In this document: in pieces, positions 8,689 through 17,298 of the stretch
Position numbering within the stretch: position 1 is the first letter of the stretch
Layout of the letters: the number at the start of each line of letters is the position of its first letter
Assembly: GCF_018499875.1 (NCBI RefSeq)
Contig: NZ_JAHBAY010000007.1
Coordinates: 124,001-188,000 of the forward strand
Length of the DNA: 64,000 nucleotides
Direction: 5' to 3'
Source of the DNA: Kineosporia corallincola
GTDB lineage: Bacteria > Actinomycetota > Actinomycetes > Actinomycetales > Kineosporiaceae
Made by a program: the position numbers and the translations under genes
Notes under the pieces: generated by a model
What the model was told of the DNA's origin: nothing
The model's input: only the letters and a program-made list of their open reading frames with translations
Databases searched by the model: none

Positions 8689-9393
8689 ATGACCGAGTTC
8701 GACGCGATCCTGTTCGACGCCGGCGGGGTACTGGTGCTGCCGAGCCCGGAGATGACCGGTCCGCTGGTCGAGCCGTTCGGTGGATCCGCCGAGCCGGCCG
8801 TGCTGATGCGGGGTCACTTCGCCGGGGCCCACGCCATGGACCACGCCCGGGCCGAGGGCGAGGAGTCCGACTGGCTCGCCTACGGCCGGGCCTACGTGCG
8901 CGCCGCCGGCGTGCCCGCCGACCGTGAGGCCGAGGCGGCGGAGGCCTTCGTCGAGGGCTTCAACTACACCTGGTGGCGCGAGCCGGTGCCGACCGCCGCC
9001 CGGACCCTGCACGCCCTGGCCGAACGCGGCGTGCCGATCGGCATCGTCTCCAACGCCGGCGGCCAGGTCGAGAACGACCTGGCCGCCCTCGGCATCTGCG
9101 GGGTGGACACCCCCGGCGCCGCCCGGGTGGCCTGCGTGATCGACTCGCACGTGGTCGGCGTGTCCAAGCCCGACCCGGCGATCTTCCGGCACGCGCTGGA
9201 CGCGCTGGGGCTGGCCGCGTCACCCCGCATCGCCTACGTGGGCGACACGGTGTTCTTCGACGTGCGGGCCTCGGTCGCGGCGGGCCTCACCCCGCTGCTG
9301 CACGACCCCTTCGGCCTGCACGCCGCCGACCCGCACCCGAGCGGGCCGCACCGCGTGCTGCCCCGGCTGGAGGACCTGCTCGACCTGGTCTGA
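8689..9393 (+). CDS. HAD-superfamily hydrolase, subfamily IA-like
   Basis: A 234-residue phosphatase-like protein. Motif I is FDAGGV, with Gly-Gly in place of the usual DGTL seen in many subfamily IA members. Motif II is IVSNAGG, motif III is SKPDPAIF and motif IV is YVGDTVFFDV. The cap region (residues ~20-110) is helical. It probably dephosphorylates a small metabolite in the cytoplasm; the substrate cannot be read from sequence. The motif I nucleophile would be the Asp of LFDAGG and the acid the next but one residue, here Gly instead of Asp, so phosphatase chemistry is not certain. ATG 8689 lies 6 bases after a GATGAT box, suggesting a leaderless start. Confidence 0.85.
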   Translation: MTEFDAILFDAGGVLVLPSPEMTGPLVEPFGGSAEPAVLMRGHFAGAHAMDHARAEGEESDWLAYGRAYVRAAGVPADREAEAAEAFVEGFNYTWWREPVPTAARTLHALAERGVPIGIVSNAGGQVENDLAALGICGVDTPGAARVACVIDSHVVGVSKPDPAIFRHALDALGLAASPRIAYVGDTVFFDVRASVAAGLTPLLHDPFGLHAADPHPSGPHRVLPRLEDLLDLV

Positions 9394-9396
9394 GAG

Positions 9397-9430
9397 CTGC
9401 CGCGAGACCTGCCGCGAGACCTGCCGCGCG
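9397..9430. repeat. 12-base tandem repeat CTGCCGCGAGAC
   Basis: Nearly three copies lie between the stop codons of the convergent HAD and SRPBCC genes. It is probably neutral slippage. Confidence 0.7.
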
Positions 9431-9862
9431 TCAGTTCTGCAAGCGGGGCTTCCGCGTCACGATCCTCTCCACGTTGCGCAGGGTCTGGTCGATCCCGGCG
9501 TTGATCGTGTCCGGGTCGTCGTGCTCGGTGTGCAGGGTGACGGCCAGCCGGGCGCGCTCGCCGTCCGGCGTGACCTCCAGCGATCCGCCGTAGTCGTGGT
9601 CGTTGAGGGCCGGGGTGCCCCAGCGGATGGCCCGCCGGTCGGCGTCCACCGAGAACGAGGCGTTGGACTCCACCTGCTCCGGGTGGCCGCCGGCCGTGGC
9701 CTCGGCCGGCACCCGCGCGGTGACGTGCACCTCGTCGCCGGTGGCGGAGTGCGCCTCCTTCAGGCCGGCGAAGTAGTCGGGCAGGTTCTCCACCTTCGAC
9801 AGGTACTCGAACAGTTCGTCCGGGCTCGCGTCGACGGTCAGGGCACGCTGGTACTCGGGCAT
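9431..9862 (-). CDS. SRPBCC / polyketide-cyclase-like small protein
   Basis: A 143-residue protein with the pattern of the helix-grip (START/Bet v1) fold: an initial strand (RALTVDASPDELFEYLSKVENLP), a long middle of alternating strands and a C-terminal amphipathic helix (DQTLRNVERIV). Such proteins bind hydrophobic ligands or act as coenzyme Q-binding or cyclase-like proteins; the ligand is unknown. A very strong ribosome site AGGAGGT lies 6 bases before the ATG at 9862 and excludes the longer upstream start. It diverges from dusB. Confidence 0.8.
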   Translation of the reverse strand: MPEYQRALTVDASPDELFEYLSKVENLPDYFAGLKEAHSATGDEVHVTARVPAEATAGGHPEQVESNASFSVDADRRAIRWGTPALNDHDYGGSLEVTPDGERARLAVTLHTEHDDPDTINAGIDQTLRNVERIVTRKPRLQN

Positions 9863-9957
9863 TGCGGTTACCTCCTGAGGGTGCTGGTCAGGTGGGTCGT
9901 CGCACCAGCCTGCTGCGCCGCCCGGGGTCCGCATCCCGAGCCGGTCCGCAGGTGCGG

Positions 9958-9963
9958 GAGAAT
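9958..9963 (+). promoter_or_regulatory. -10 box GAGAAT, leaderless start of dusB
   Basis: GAGAAT is followed by 6 bases and the GTG at 9970. No ribosome site is present, consistent with a leaderless message. Confidence 0.5.
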
Positions 9964-9969
9964 GGCCAG

Positions 9970-11172
9970 GTGACAGCTCTACAGGTCGGACCGCACCGGG
10001 TCGCCACCCCCGTCGTCCTCGCCCCGATGGCCGGTATCACCAACACGGCCTTCCGACGGCTGTGCCGCGAGCAGATGGCGGCCGAGGGCGGGGAGGGGCT
10101 GTTCGTCAGCGAGATGGTCACCTCGCGCGCGCTGATCGAGCGCAACGACGAGTCGATGCGGCTGATCCAGCACGACCCGGACGAGAACCCGCGCAGCGTG
10201 CAGCTCTACGGCGTCGACCCGGCCACGGTCGGGGCCTGCGTGTCCATGCTGCTCGACGAGGACCGGGCCGACCACATCGACCTGAACTTCGGCTGCCCGG
10301 TGCAGAAGGTCACCCGCAAGGGTGGCGGCGCGGCCCTGCCCTGGAAGGCCGGGCTGTTCGCGGCCATCGTGGGCGCCGCGGTGAAGGCGGCCACCCCCTA
10401 CGGTGTGCCGGTCACCGTGAAGATGCGCAAGGGCATCGACGCCGACCACCTGTCCTACCTCGACGCCGGGCGGATCGCCGAGGCCGAGGGCGTGGCCACG
10501 GTGGCGCTGCACGGCCGCACGGCCGCCGACTACTACTCCGGCACGGCCGACTGGTCGGCGATCGGCACGCTGAAGCAGCACGTCACGAGCATCCCGGTGC
10601 TCGGCAACGGCGACATCTGGTCGGCCGACGACGCGGTACGCATGATGGCCCAGACCGGCGCCGACGGCGTGGTGGTGGGCCGGGGCTGCCTGGGCCGGCC
10701 CTGGCTGTTCGCCGACCTGGCCGCGGCGATGAACGGCCGCGACACCCGTCGGCGGCCCGACCTCGGCTACGTGCTCGCCACCATGCGCCGCCACATCCAG
10801 CTGCTCACCGAGCACTACGACGGCTACGAGAAGCCCTACAAGAAGACCGGTCAGGACGCCGAGAGCAACGCCGAGAACCGGGCCTGTCGCGACTTCCGCA
10901 AGCACATCGCCTGGTACTTCAAGGGTTACGTGGTGGGCAAGGAGATCCGCACCGGCCTGGCGATGATCAGCTCGCTGGCCGAGTTCGACCACCTGGCCGG
11001 CCAGCTCGACGGCAGCCAGCCCTACCCGGGCGAGCACGCCGAGGGCCCGCGCGGCCGGGCCGGCTCGCCGCGCTCGGTGTCGCTGCCGGAGGGCTGGCTG
11101 AACAGCCGCGAGATCGACGGCGAGCTGGCCGGCGTGCTGCGCGAGGCCGAGTTGTCGGTCTCCGGCGGCTGA
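9970..11172 (+). CDS. dusB: tRNA-dihydrouridine synthase B
   Basis: A 400-residue FMN enzyme that reduces specific uridines of tRNA to dihydrouridine using NADPH. The TIM barrel begins VVLAPMAGITNTAFRRLC; the catalytic Cys109 lies in LNFGCPVQKV; the FMN-binding elements VKMRKGID, LHGRTAADYYSG, GNGDIWS and GADGVVVGRGCLG follow in order. The C-terminal helical domain carries RKHIAWYFKG, the tRNA-contact region of the family. GTG 9970 agrees with the family N-terminus and a leaderless promoter. It is separated from dgt by one base, as in many actinobacteria. Confidence 0.96.
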   Translation: MTALQVGPHRVATPVVLAPMAGITNTAFRRLCREQMAAEGGEGLFVSEMVTSRALIERNDESMRLIQHDPDENPRSVQLYGVDPATVGACVSMLLDEDRADHIDLNFGCPVQKVTRKGGGAALPWKAGLFAAIVGAAVKAATPYGVPVTVKMRKGIDADHLSYLDAGRIAEAEGVATVALHGRTAADYYSGTADWSAIGTLKQHVTSIPVLGNGDIWSADDAVRMMAQTGADGVVVGRGCLGRPWLFADLAAAMNGRDTRRRPDLGYVLATMRRHIQLLTEHYDGYEKPYKKTGQDAESNAENRACRDFRKHIAWYFKGYVVGKEIRTGLAMISSLAEFDHLAGQLDGSQPYPGEHAEGPRGRAGSPRSVSLPEGWLNSREIDGELAGVLREAELSVSGG

Positions 11173-11173
11173 C

Positions 11174-12406
11174 ATGACCTATCACCCCGAAGACCGGCGC
11201 CGCTGGCACACCGAGCCACCCAAAGACCCACGCCGGGGCGAGTTCCCGCGCGACCGGGCGCGTGTGGTGCACTCCAGCGCGCTGCGCCGGCTGTCGGCCA
11301 AGACCCAGGTGGTGGGCCCGGCCTCGGACGAGTTCGTGCGCAACCGGCTCACCCACAGCCTGGAGGTGGCGCAGGTCGGGCGGGAACTCGGCTCCGCGCT
11401 GGGCTGCGACCCGGACGTGGTGGACACCGCCTGCCTGGCGCACGATCTCGGCCACCCGCCGTTCGGGCACAACGGTGAGGGGGCGCTCGACGAGATCTGT
11501 GCGGGCATCGGCGGTTTCGAGGGCAATGCGCAGACCCTGCGGCTGCTCACCCGGCTGGAGCCGAAAGTGGTCGGCCCGCAACGCGGTTACGGTCTGAACC
11601 TGACCCGGGCCAGCCTGGACGCCTGCACCAAGTACCCCTGGACGCGCGGCGAGGGCGGCAAGTTCGGGGTGTACGACGACGATCTCGAGGTGTTCACCTG
11701 GCTGCGGGCCGGTGCGCCGTCCGGGTCCCGGCGCTGCATCGAGGCGCAGGTGATGGATCTCGCCGACGACGTGGCCTACAGCGTGCACGACGTCGAAGAC
11801 GCCGTGGTGTCCGGCCGTTTCGATCCCAGAATGCTTGAGGACGACGACGAGACCGCGCGGATCGTGGCCCAGGCCCGCGACTGGTACCTGCCGGGCGTGC
11901 CGGAGCCCGACATCGCCGCGGGTCTGGACCGGCTGCGCCACGACCCGGCCTGGGTCAGCGCGTTCACCGGCGACTACGCCTCGCTGGCCGCGCTGAAGAA
12001 CATGGCCTCGCAGCTGATCGGCCGGTTCGTGCGCTCGGCCGAGTCGGCCACCCGGGCGGCGGTGGACGGCGACCCGGCGCTCCCCCTCACCCGGTACCGC
12101 GCCGATCTGGTGGTGCCGGACGAGACGGCCGTGGAGATCGCCGTCCTCAAAGGACTGGCGGCGGTGTACGTGATGACGGTCGAGGACCGGCAGCCGGTGT
12201 ACGCGTTGCAGCGCGAGCTCCTGATGGAACTGGTGCAGGTGCTGGAGGACCGGGCGCCGAAGGCCCTGGACCTGCCCTACGCGCTGGCCTGGTCCGCGGC
12301 GGGTGACGACGCCGGGCGACTGCGGGCCGTGATCGACCAGGTGGCCAGCCTCACCGACGCCCGCGCGGTGGCCTGGCACCGCGAGGTCACCGGCCGCACG
12401 GGCTGA
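11174..12406 (+). CDS. dgt: deoxyguanosinetriphosphate triphosphohydrolase-like protein
   Basis: A 410-residue HD-domain enzyme predicted to cleave dNTPs to deoxynucleosides and triphosphate, which helps balance nucleotide pools. The metal-binding residues are visible: His61 in RLTHSLEVAQVG, His90-Asp91 in AHDLGHPPFGHNGE, and a further Asp in MDLADDVAYSVHDVEDAV. The N-terminal DRARVVHSSALRRLSAKTQV is diagnostic for the family. It begins one base after the dusB stop and is followed, after a small membrane-protein gene, by dnaG; dgt-dnaG linkage is a classical actinobacterial arrangement. Confidence 0.95.
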   Translation: MTYHPEDRRRWHTEPPKDPRRGEFPRDRARVVHSSALRRLSAKTQVVGPASDEFVRNRLTHSLEVAQVGRELGSALGCDPDVVDTACLAHDLGHPPFGHNGEGALDEICAGIGGFEGNAQTLRLLTRLEPKVVGPQRGYGLNLTRASLDACTKYPWTRGEGGKFGVYDDDLEVFTWLRAGAPSGSRRCIEAQVMDLADDVAYSVHDVEDAVVSGRFDPRMLEDDDETARIVAQARDWYLPGVPEPDIAAGLDRLRHDPAWVSAFTGDYASLAALKNMASQLIGRFVRSAESATRAAVDGDPALPLTRYRADLVVPDETAVEIAVLKGLAAVYVMTVEDRQPVYALQRELLMELVQVLEDRAPKALDLPYALAWSAAGDDAGRLRAVIDQVASLTDARAVAWHREVTGRTG

Positions 12407-12516
12407 TTTGACCCGCTCTTGCCGTTCACGAAGCACTCGCTGACACCCAGTGGTGCCACCATTCGGCGCAGCACGACGCGAACCGGTCAGGTATCAGGGC
12501 GGCAGGCAGGCGAGGC

Positions 12517-12840
12517 GTGAGCACAGACTTTTTCGAGAACCGGGCCACCAGTTTCGAATCGGCACGGCGGGGGCTGGAACGGCCCGGCGACCGCGACCGG
12601 TCCAGAACCACCGGTGACACCGGGGCCCAGCCCGCGGTGCGCCCGCAGCTGCTGCCGCCGAGGACCATCACCTGGGGCACCACGATCAAGATCAGCATGG
12701 CGATCTACTTCGCCCTGATGGGCGTGCTGGTCACGCTGGTGCTGCTCACGCTGCTGGCGGCCCGGTTCGCGATGGACCAGATCGACGAGGTTCGCTATGA
12801 CTGGCGTGGTCTGCCCGGCACCTCACAGACCGTGGAGTGA
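12517..12840 (+). CDS. small single-pass membrane protein between dgt and dnaG
   Basis: A 107-residue protein with a polar, low-complexity first half (residues 1-55, many Arg, Asp and Pro) and one strong transmembrane helix (KISMAIYFALMGVLVTLVLL, about residues 58-85). A short outside tail follows (DQIDEVRYDWRGLPG). I do not recognise the family. The start GTG is preceded by GGCAGGCGAGG. Its stop lies 20 bases before the dnaG -10 box. Confidence 0.6.
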   Translation: MSTDFFENRATSFESARRGLERPGDRDRSRTTGDTGAQPAVRPQLLPPRTITWGTTIKISMAIYFALMGVLVTLVLLTLLAARFAMDQIDEVRYDWRGLPGTSQTVE

Positions 12841-12860
12841 GGTCCCGGCCCGGCGGCACT

Positions 12861-12866
12861 TAGAAT
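12861..12866 (+). promoter_or_regulatory. -10 box TAGAAT, leaderless start of dnaG
   Basis: TAGAAT is followed by 6 bases and the GTG at 12873. It is one of the best matches to the consensus in the window. Confidence 0.65.
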
Positions 12867-12872
12867 CGTCGG

Positions 12873-15167
12873 GTGAGGATCCGCCGAGAGGACGTAGAAG
12901 CCGTCCGTGAGCGGTCCCGGATCGACGAGGTCATCTCTGAGCACGTCTCACTGCGCCCGGCCGGGATCGGGTCGCTCAAGGGGCTGTGCCCGTTCCACGA
13001 CGAGAAGTCGCCGTCCTTCAACGTGCGCCCGACCGTGGGTTTCTACCACTGCTTCGGGTGCCAGAAGGGCGGCGACGTCATCTCCTTCGTGCAGGAGATC
13101 GACCACCTGTCGTTCGCCGAGGCGGTGGAGCGGCTGGCCGCCCGCATCGGCATGGAACTGCGGTACGAGGACGACGACGGCAAGGACGGCAAGCGGCCGG
13201 GACGCGGTGACGTCAACCTGCGGCGGCGCCTGCTGGAGGCCAACCGGGCGGCGGCGCAGTACTTCGCCGAGCAGCTCGGCACCTCGCCCGACGCGTCGAT
13301 CGGCCGGCAGTTCCTGGTCGACCGGGGCTTCGACCAGGCCGCGGCCGAGCTGTTCGGGGTGGGGTTCGCCCCGCGCGGCGGCGAGGTGCTCACCCGTCAC
13401 CTGCTCGGGCGCGGGTTCACCGCCGAGGAACTGGTCGCCGCCGGGCTGGCCGGTCAGGGCCGGCGCGGCCTGTACGACCGGTTCCGCGGCCGGCTGATCT
13501 GGCCGATCCGCGACGTCACCGGCGACACCCTGGGCTTCGGCGCGCGGCGGCTGTACGACGACGACACGATCGAGGCCAAGTACCTCAACACCCCGGAGAC
13601 CGCGCTCTACAAGAAGTCTCACGTGCTCTACGGCGTCGACCTGGCCAAGCGCGAGATCGCCAAGTCGCACCAGGTGGTCGTGGTCGAGGGCTACACCGAC
13701 GTGATGGCCTGCCACCTGGCCGGCGAGCCCACGGCCGTGGCCACCTGTGGCACCGCGTTCGCCGCCGACCACATCCGGATCGTGCGGCGGCTGATCGGTG
13801 ACGAGCGCAACTCCGGGGGCCGGGTGATCTTCACCTTCGACGGTGACGCCGCCGGGCAGAAGGCCGCGCTGAAGGCCTTCGAAGACGATCAGCGGTTCGT
13901 GTCGCAGACCTACGTCTCGATCGCGCCCAGCGGCATGGACCCGTGCGAGTTGCGGCAGCGCCAGGGCAACGAGGCGGTCAAGGAGCTGATCGCCGGGCGC
14001 CGCCCGATGTTCGAGTTCAAGATCCAGTCGATCATCGAAGACGTCGACCTGACCACGGTCGAGGGTGGTGCCCGCGCGCTGCGGCTGGCGGCCCCGGTGG
14101 TGGCGGGCATCCGCGACGAGGTGATCCGCCGGGGTTACCTGGTGAAACTCGCGGGCATGCTGGGTATGGACGACGACCTGGTGCGTCAGGCCGTGGTGCG
14201 CGCCCAGCGTGATCTGCGTGCGAGTGGTGGCCAGGCCGGGCCGGGTCGTCGGCCGGACGGTGAGCGGCAGCCCGGCGGCGAGGCGCAGCGTGGTGGTGAC
14301 GACCGGCGTGGCGGCAACCGGCGCGGGGCCGGCCCGGCGGGCGGTGTGCAGCAGCCGGACGGCTCCTGGCTGATGCCCGACGGCAGCTACATCCTGCCGC
14401 CGCCCGAGCCCTCGCGCGGTGGCTGGAAGGGCAAGGGCGGCAAGGGCGGCGGCAACTGGGGCGAGCGCGACCGCAAGCGCTGGAACAACGGCGAGGGAAA
14501 AACCGCTCCCGGCACCAACTTCCCGGGTGGTTACGGGGCCGGGCCGAGCTGGTCCGACCACGAGCCCCCGCCCGACGACATGCCCCCGCCGCCCGACGAC
14601 GAGCCGCCGCACGACGCCTACGACCACGCCCCGGCGTCCGGCGGCGCCGGGCCCACCGCCCAGGCTCCCCGTCGTTACCAGCCGCCGAAGCTGGAGCGTC
14701 CCGATCCCCGCAACCGGATCGCGGCGGTCGAGCGGGAGGCCCTGGAGTGCATGCTCCAGGTGCCCCGGCTGGTGCCGTCGCTGGAGAGCGACGCGCTGCC
14801 CGACGACACCTTCCAGACCCCGCTCTACCGGGTGATCCACGAGGCGATCCGGGGCGCGGGCGGCATCGCCGTGGCGGTCGGCATGACCCCGTCCGCCTGG
14901 GTGGCGCTGGTGCAGGACTTCGCGCCCGACCCGGTGGTCCCGATGATCACCGAGCTCGCGGTGGCGCCGTTGCCCTCCACGGACGACGACCTGGCCCTGG
15001 CCAGGTACGCCGCGGGCATGATCCTGCACATCGCGGAGGAGCAGGTGCGGCGCGAGCTCGCGGGCCTGACCGCGGCGTGGCAGCGTGGCGAGGACGTGGG
15101 GCTGCGGGTGCTCGAGCTCGAGACCCTGAAACGCACTCTCTCCGAGCGGAAGCACGGTGCCACCTGA
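12873..15167 (+). CDS. dnaG: DNA primase
   Basis: A 764-residue primase that makes RNA primers for replication. The CHC2 zinc finger uses Cys39, His42, Cys60 and Cys63 (CPFHDEKSPSF, FYHCFGC). The catalytic core includes GFGARRLYDDD and the TOPRIM motifs VVVEGYTDVMA and FTFDGDAAGQKA. The C-terminal DnaB-binding helical domain starts near NRIAAVEREALECML. Between core and C-terminal domain lies an unusual ~165-residue low-complexity linker (about residues 450-614), rich in Gly, Arg, Pro and Asp with KGKGGKGGG and PPPDDMPPPPDDEPP stretches, which accounts for the extra length. GTG 12873 is supported by the leaderless promoter. Confidence 0.97.
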   Translation: MRIRREDVEAVRERSRIDEVISEHVSLRPAGIGSLKGLCPFHDEKSPSFNVRPTVGFYHCFGCQKGGDVISFVQEIDHLSFAEAVERLAARIGMELRYEDDDGKDGKRPGRGDVNLRRRLLEANRAAAQYFAEQLGTSPDASIGRQFLVDRGFDQAAAELFGVGFAPRGGEVLTRHLLGRGFTAEELVAAGLAGQGRRGLYDRFRGRLIWPIRDVTGDTLGFGARRLYDDDTIEAKYLNTPETALYKKSHVLYGVDLAKREIAKSHQVVVVEGYTDVMACHLAGEPTAVATCGTAFAADHIRIVRRLIGDERNSGGRVIFTFDGDAAGQKAALKAFEDDQRFVSQTYVSIAPSGMDPCELRQRQGNEAVKELIAGRRPMFEFKIQSIIEDVDLTTVEGGARALRLAAPVVAGIRDEVIRRGYLVKLAGMLGMDDDLVRQAVVRAQRDLRASGGQAGPGRRPDGERQPGGEAQRGGDDRRGGNRRGAGPAGGVQQPDGSWLMPDGSYILPPPEPSRGGWKGKGGKGGGNWGERDRKRWNNGEGKTAPGTNFPGGYGAGPSWSDHEPPPDDMPPPPDDEPPHDAYDHAPASGGAGPTAQAPRRYQPPKLERPDPRNRIAAVEREALECMLQVPRLVPSLESDALPDDTFQTPLYRVIHEAIRGAGGIAVAVGMTPSAWVALVQDFAPDPVVPMITELAVAPLPSTDDDLALARYAAGMILHIAEEQVRRELAGLTAAWQRGEDVGLRVLELETLKRTLSERKHGAT

Positions 15168-15168
15168 C

Positions 15169-15723
15169 ATGCGACTGATCCCGCGTCTTCCCCGCCGGGC
15201 GATCATGCCCGCCGAGATGGAGCAGGCCCTGGAGCTGGACCGGCCCGGCACCTCCCGGCTGCTGGCCTGGTCGGTGCTGGTGGGTGGCGGCGCGGCCGCG
15301 GCCACCCTGCACGACCTGCGGGTGATCACGCCGCGCGGCGAGAAGATGGTGCGCGGCTGGGAGACGATCGACCACGCGGTCTGGGACCAGGACTCGCGGA
15401 TGCTCGTGATCTGGTGGGTGGACTCCCGCCGCACCACCCCGCTGGAGATCCAGGACGATGTGGGCCGTCTGCCCGAGGTGGTGCGGGAGCGGGTGCAGTC
15501 GACGGTGGTGCTGACCGCGAGTGTGCCTCTGACGCGCGGCAAACCGGCCCGGGTGGCGTTGCGCCGCGATGCCCACGGTGAGCTGCTGGCCCAGTCTCTG
15601 GTGCCGCCGGGCGTGAAGCCGGACGCGCCCGAGGTGGCACAGGCGATCGACCGGGCGCTGGCCGAACTCTGGGCGGAGGCGGGCGAGCAGGGTCTGAACG
15701 CCGGTGCCCCGCCCGCGATCTGA
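15169..15723 (+). CDS. conserved protein downstream of dnaG, function unknown
   Basis: A 184-residue soluble protein beginning MRLIPRLPRRAIMPAEMEQAL. The centre (GGAAAATLHDLRVITPRG and VIWWVDSRRTTPLEI) alternates short strands, and the C-terminus is a helix (VAQAIDRALAELWAEAG). No catalytic motif is visible. ATG 15169 starts one base after the dnaG stop, so it is probably co-transcribed and translationally coupled. GTG 15157 inside dnaG is the alternative start. Confidence 0.6.
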   Translation: MRLIPRLPRRAIMPAEMEQALELDRPGTSRLLAWSVLVGGGAAAATLHDLRVITPRGEKMVRGWETIDHAVWDQDSRMLVIWWVDSRRTTPLEIQDDVGRLPEVVRERVQSTVVLTASVPLTRGKPARVALRRDAHGELLAQSLVPPGVKPDAPEVAQAIDRALAELWAEAGEQGLNAGAPPAI

Positions 15724-15733
15724 GGTGTGACGA

Positions 15734-17239
15734 ATGCAGAGCACGGACGGCACGGACGACTGGTACGGCACCCACCCCGGCACCCCTGACCCCGAACCGG
15801 GACCCCGCCGCGCCCGGCCGGGGGAGTGGCAGCAGGACGATGAGCCGGAGCCCGGCCACTCCCCGGCCGAGCAGCGACCGGACGCCTGGCGGCAGCAGCC
15901 GGAGGCTTGGCAGACCGAGCAGACGGCAGGGCTGGCGGGGCTGGAGGCCTGGCAGTCGGCGCAGTCGGCGCAGTCGGCGCAGTCGGCGCAGCAGGGGCCG
16001 GACGCCTGGCCGGCGGAACCGGAGTCCTGGGAGCAATCGCAGCAGTCGGACGCGTGGCAGCAGGTGCCTGAGGCCTGGCAGTCCGAGCCTGAGGCCTGGC
16101 AGTCCGAGCCTGAGGCCTGGCAGTCCGAGCCGGTCGCCTGGCAGACGGAGCCCGAGTCCTGGCAGCAGCCCGAGGTTCGGACTGGCCCGGAGAGGCCGGG
16201 GGAGCCGGAGGGGCTGGGGGAGTCTGAGGCTTGGCAACAGGCCGAGGTGCAGCACGGGTCTGAGGTGCGGCAACAGCCCGAGATGTGGCAGCAGGCCGAG
16301 GCTCGGCAGGAACCCGAGGCGTGGCAACAGCTCCTGGCCCGTCAGCCCGAGGCCCGTCAGCCCGAGGCCCGTCAGCCCGAGGCCCGTCAGCCCGAGGCCT
16401 GGCAGCCTGGAACCCGTCAGCCCGAGACCCGTGAGCCGGAACCCCAAACGTCCCGGTCTCCGGCTCCGCGGTCTCAGGCCGCGCAGTCCCCGGTCACCCA
16501 GCCCCAAGCGGTACTGCGCCAAGCCGCACACCCCCAGCCCGCACAGTCCCACGCCCCGCATCCCCAGCCCGTGCGACCCCGGGCCACGGAGCCGCGAGCT
16601 CCTCAGCCTCAGCCCACGCACCCTCAGCCCACGCACCCTCAGCCCACGCACGCTCAACCTCAGCCCGCACACCCCCGTGCTCACCGGCCGGAATCCGAGG
16701 TCCGGCAGCCACAACCCCAACCGCAGCCACAACCCCAGCACCAGTCGCGGCCCCAGCCCCAGCCCGCGGCGGACGATCCGCTGACCGGGGCCGAGCTGCC
16801 GTACCTGCTGAGTCTGGCGCTCCAGACCATCCTCAGTGAGTTCACCGACGAGCTGGCCGCCGCCGGTCACGAGGATCTGAGCCCGCTGCACGGCCAGGTG
16901 TTCGACGTGCTCCGCGACCGGGGCTGGTGCACCGCCGACGAGCTGGTCCAGGCGCTCGGGCTGACTCAGCCGGCCGCCGCGCAGATCATCAAAGACCTGG
17001 AGCAGCGCGGGTATCTGCGGCAGACCCCGGACCCGGAGGGCGGCCGGCACCTGCTGCACATAATGACCGACAAGGCCCAGCGCCGGCTGCGGGCCGACGG
17101 CTACGTGCGCGCCCGGCTGGAGGAACGGCTGACCGAACAGCTCGGCGCCGACGGCATGGGCGATCTACGCGGTCTGCTGACCCGGCTGATCCGGGCCCGG
17201 ACCGGCGACGTCATCCCACCCCTGCGCCCGCTCTGGTGA
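15734..17239 (+). CDS. MarR-like wHTH protein with a long repetitive N-terminus
   Basis: A 501-residue protein in two parts. Residues 1 to ~345 are almost entirely tandem repeats: QSA triplets, PEAWQSE units, QPEAR pentapeptides and QPTHP pentapeptides, rich in Gln, Pro, Glu, Ala and Trp with no hydrophobic core. Residues ~350-500 form a MarR-type winged helix: LLSLALQTILSEF, then LSPLHGQVFDVLRDRGWCTADELVQALGLTQPAAAQIIKDLEQRG (recognition helix) and a wing DPEGGRHLLHIM. It probably binds DNA as a dimer; the ligand is unknown. It precedes the MshEN-glycosyltransferase gene by 59 bases and may regulate it (inference from position). The N-terminus looks like recent slippage expansion or a disordered spacer. 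Confidence 0.75.
   Translation: MQSTDGTDDWYGTHPGTPDPEPGPRRARPGEWQQDDEPEPGHSPAEQRPDAWRQQPEAWQTEQTAGLAGLEAWQSAQSAQSAQSAQQGPDAWPAEPESWEQSQQSDAWQQVPEAWQSEPEAWQSEPEAWQSEPVAWQTEPESWQQPEVRTGPERPGEPEGLGESEAWQQAEVQHGSEVRQQPEMWQQAEARQEPEAWQQLLARQPEARQPEARQPEARQPEAWQPGTRQPETREPEPQTSRSPAPRSQAAQSPVTQPQAVLRQAAHPQPAQSHAPHPQPVRPRATEPRAPQPQPTHPQPTHPQPTHAQPQPAHPRAHRPESEVRQPQPQPQPQPQHQSRPQPQPAADDPLTGAELPYLLSLALQTILSEFTDELAAAGHEDLSPLHGQVFDVLRDRGWCTADELVQALGLTQPAAAQIIKDLEQRGYLRQTPDPEGGRHLLHIMTDKAQRRLRADGYVRARLEERLTEQLGADGMGDLRGLLTRLIRARTGDVIPPLRPLW
15953..15988. repeat. 9-base tandem repeat (CAGTCGGCG x4)
   Basis: Four perfect copies inside the MarR-like gene, coding for Gln-Ser-Ala. This is slipped-strand expansion in frame. 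Confidence 0.9.
16067..16129. repeat. 21-base tandem repeat, three copies
   Basis: Three identical copies of a 21-base unit starting CCTGAGGCCTGGCAG inside the MarR-like gene, coding for PEAWQSE. A fourth diverged copy follows at 16130-16150. Confidence 0.9.
16341..16400. repeat. 15-base tandem repeat (GTCAGCCCGAGGCCC), four copies
   Basis: Four near-identical copies coding for RQPEA inside the MarR-like gene. Further relatives occur downstream to about 16430. Confidence 0.9.
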
Positions 17240-17242
17240 GCG

Positions 17243-17262
17243 GCCCGGCCCCGGGGCCGGGC
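17243..17262. terminator. perfect GC palindrome after the MarR-like gene
   Basis: A 10+10 base palindrome with no spacer, 3 bases after the stop codon and 37 bases before the glycosyltransferase start. It may attenuate read-through into the next gene. Confidence 0.45.
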
Positions 17263-17298
17263 TCAAGCCGGGACCGTTCCTGACCGACGTCAGCAGGT

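Noticed and set aside
12948-15542. An 864-residue open frame on the minus strand opposite dnaG.
   Set aside because: It lies antisense to a certain gene; its composition (Arg, Gly, Val, His-rich without domains) is the usual by-product of GC-biased third positions.
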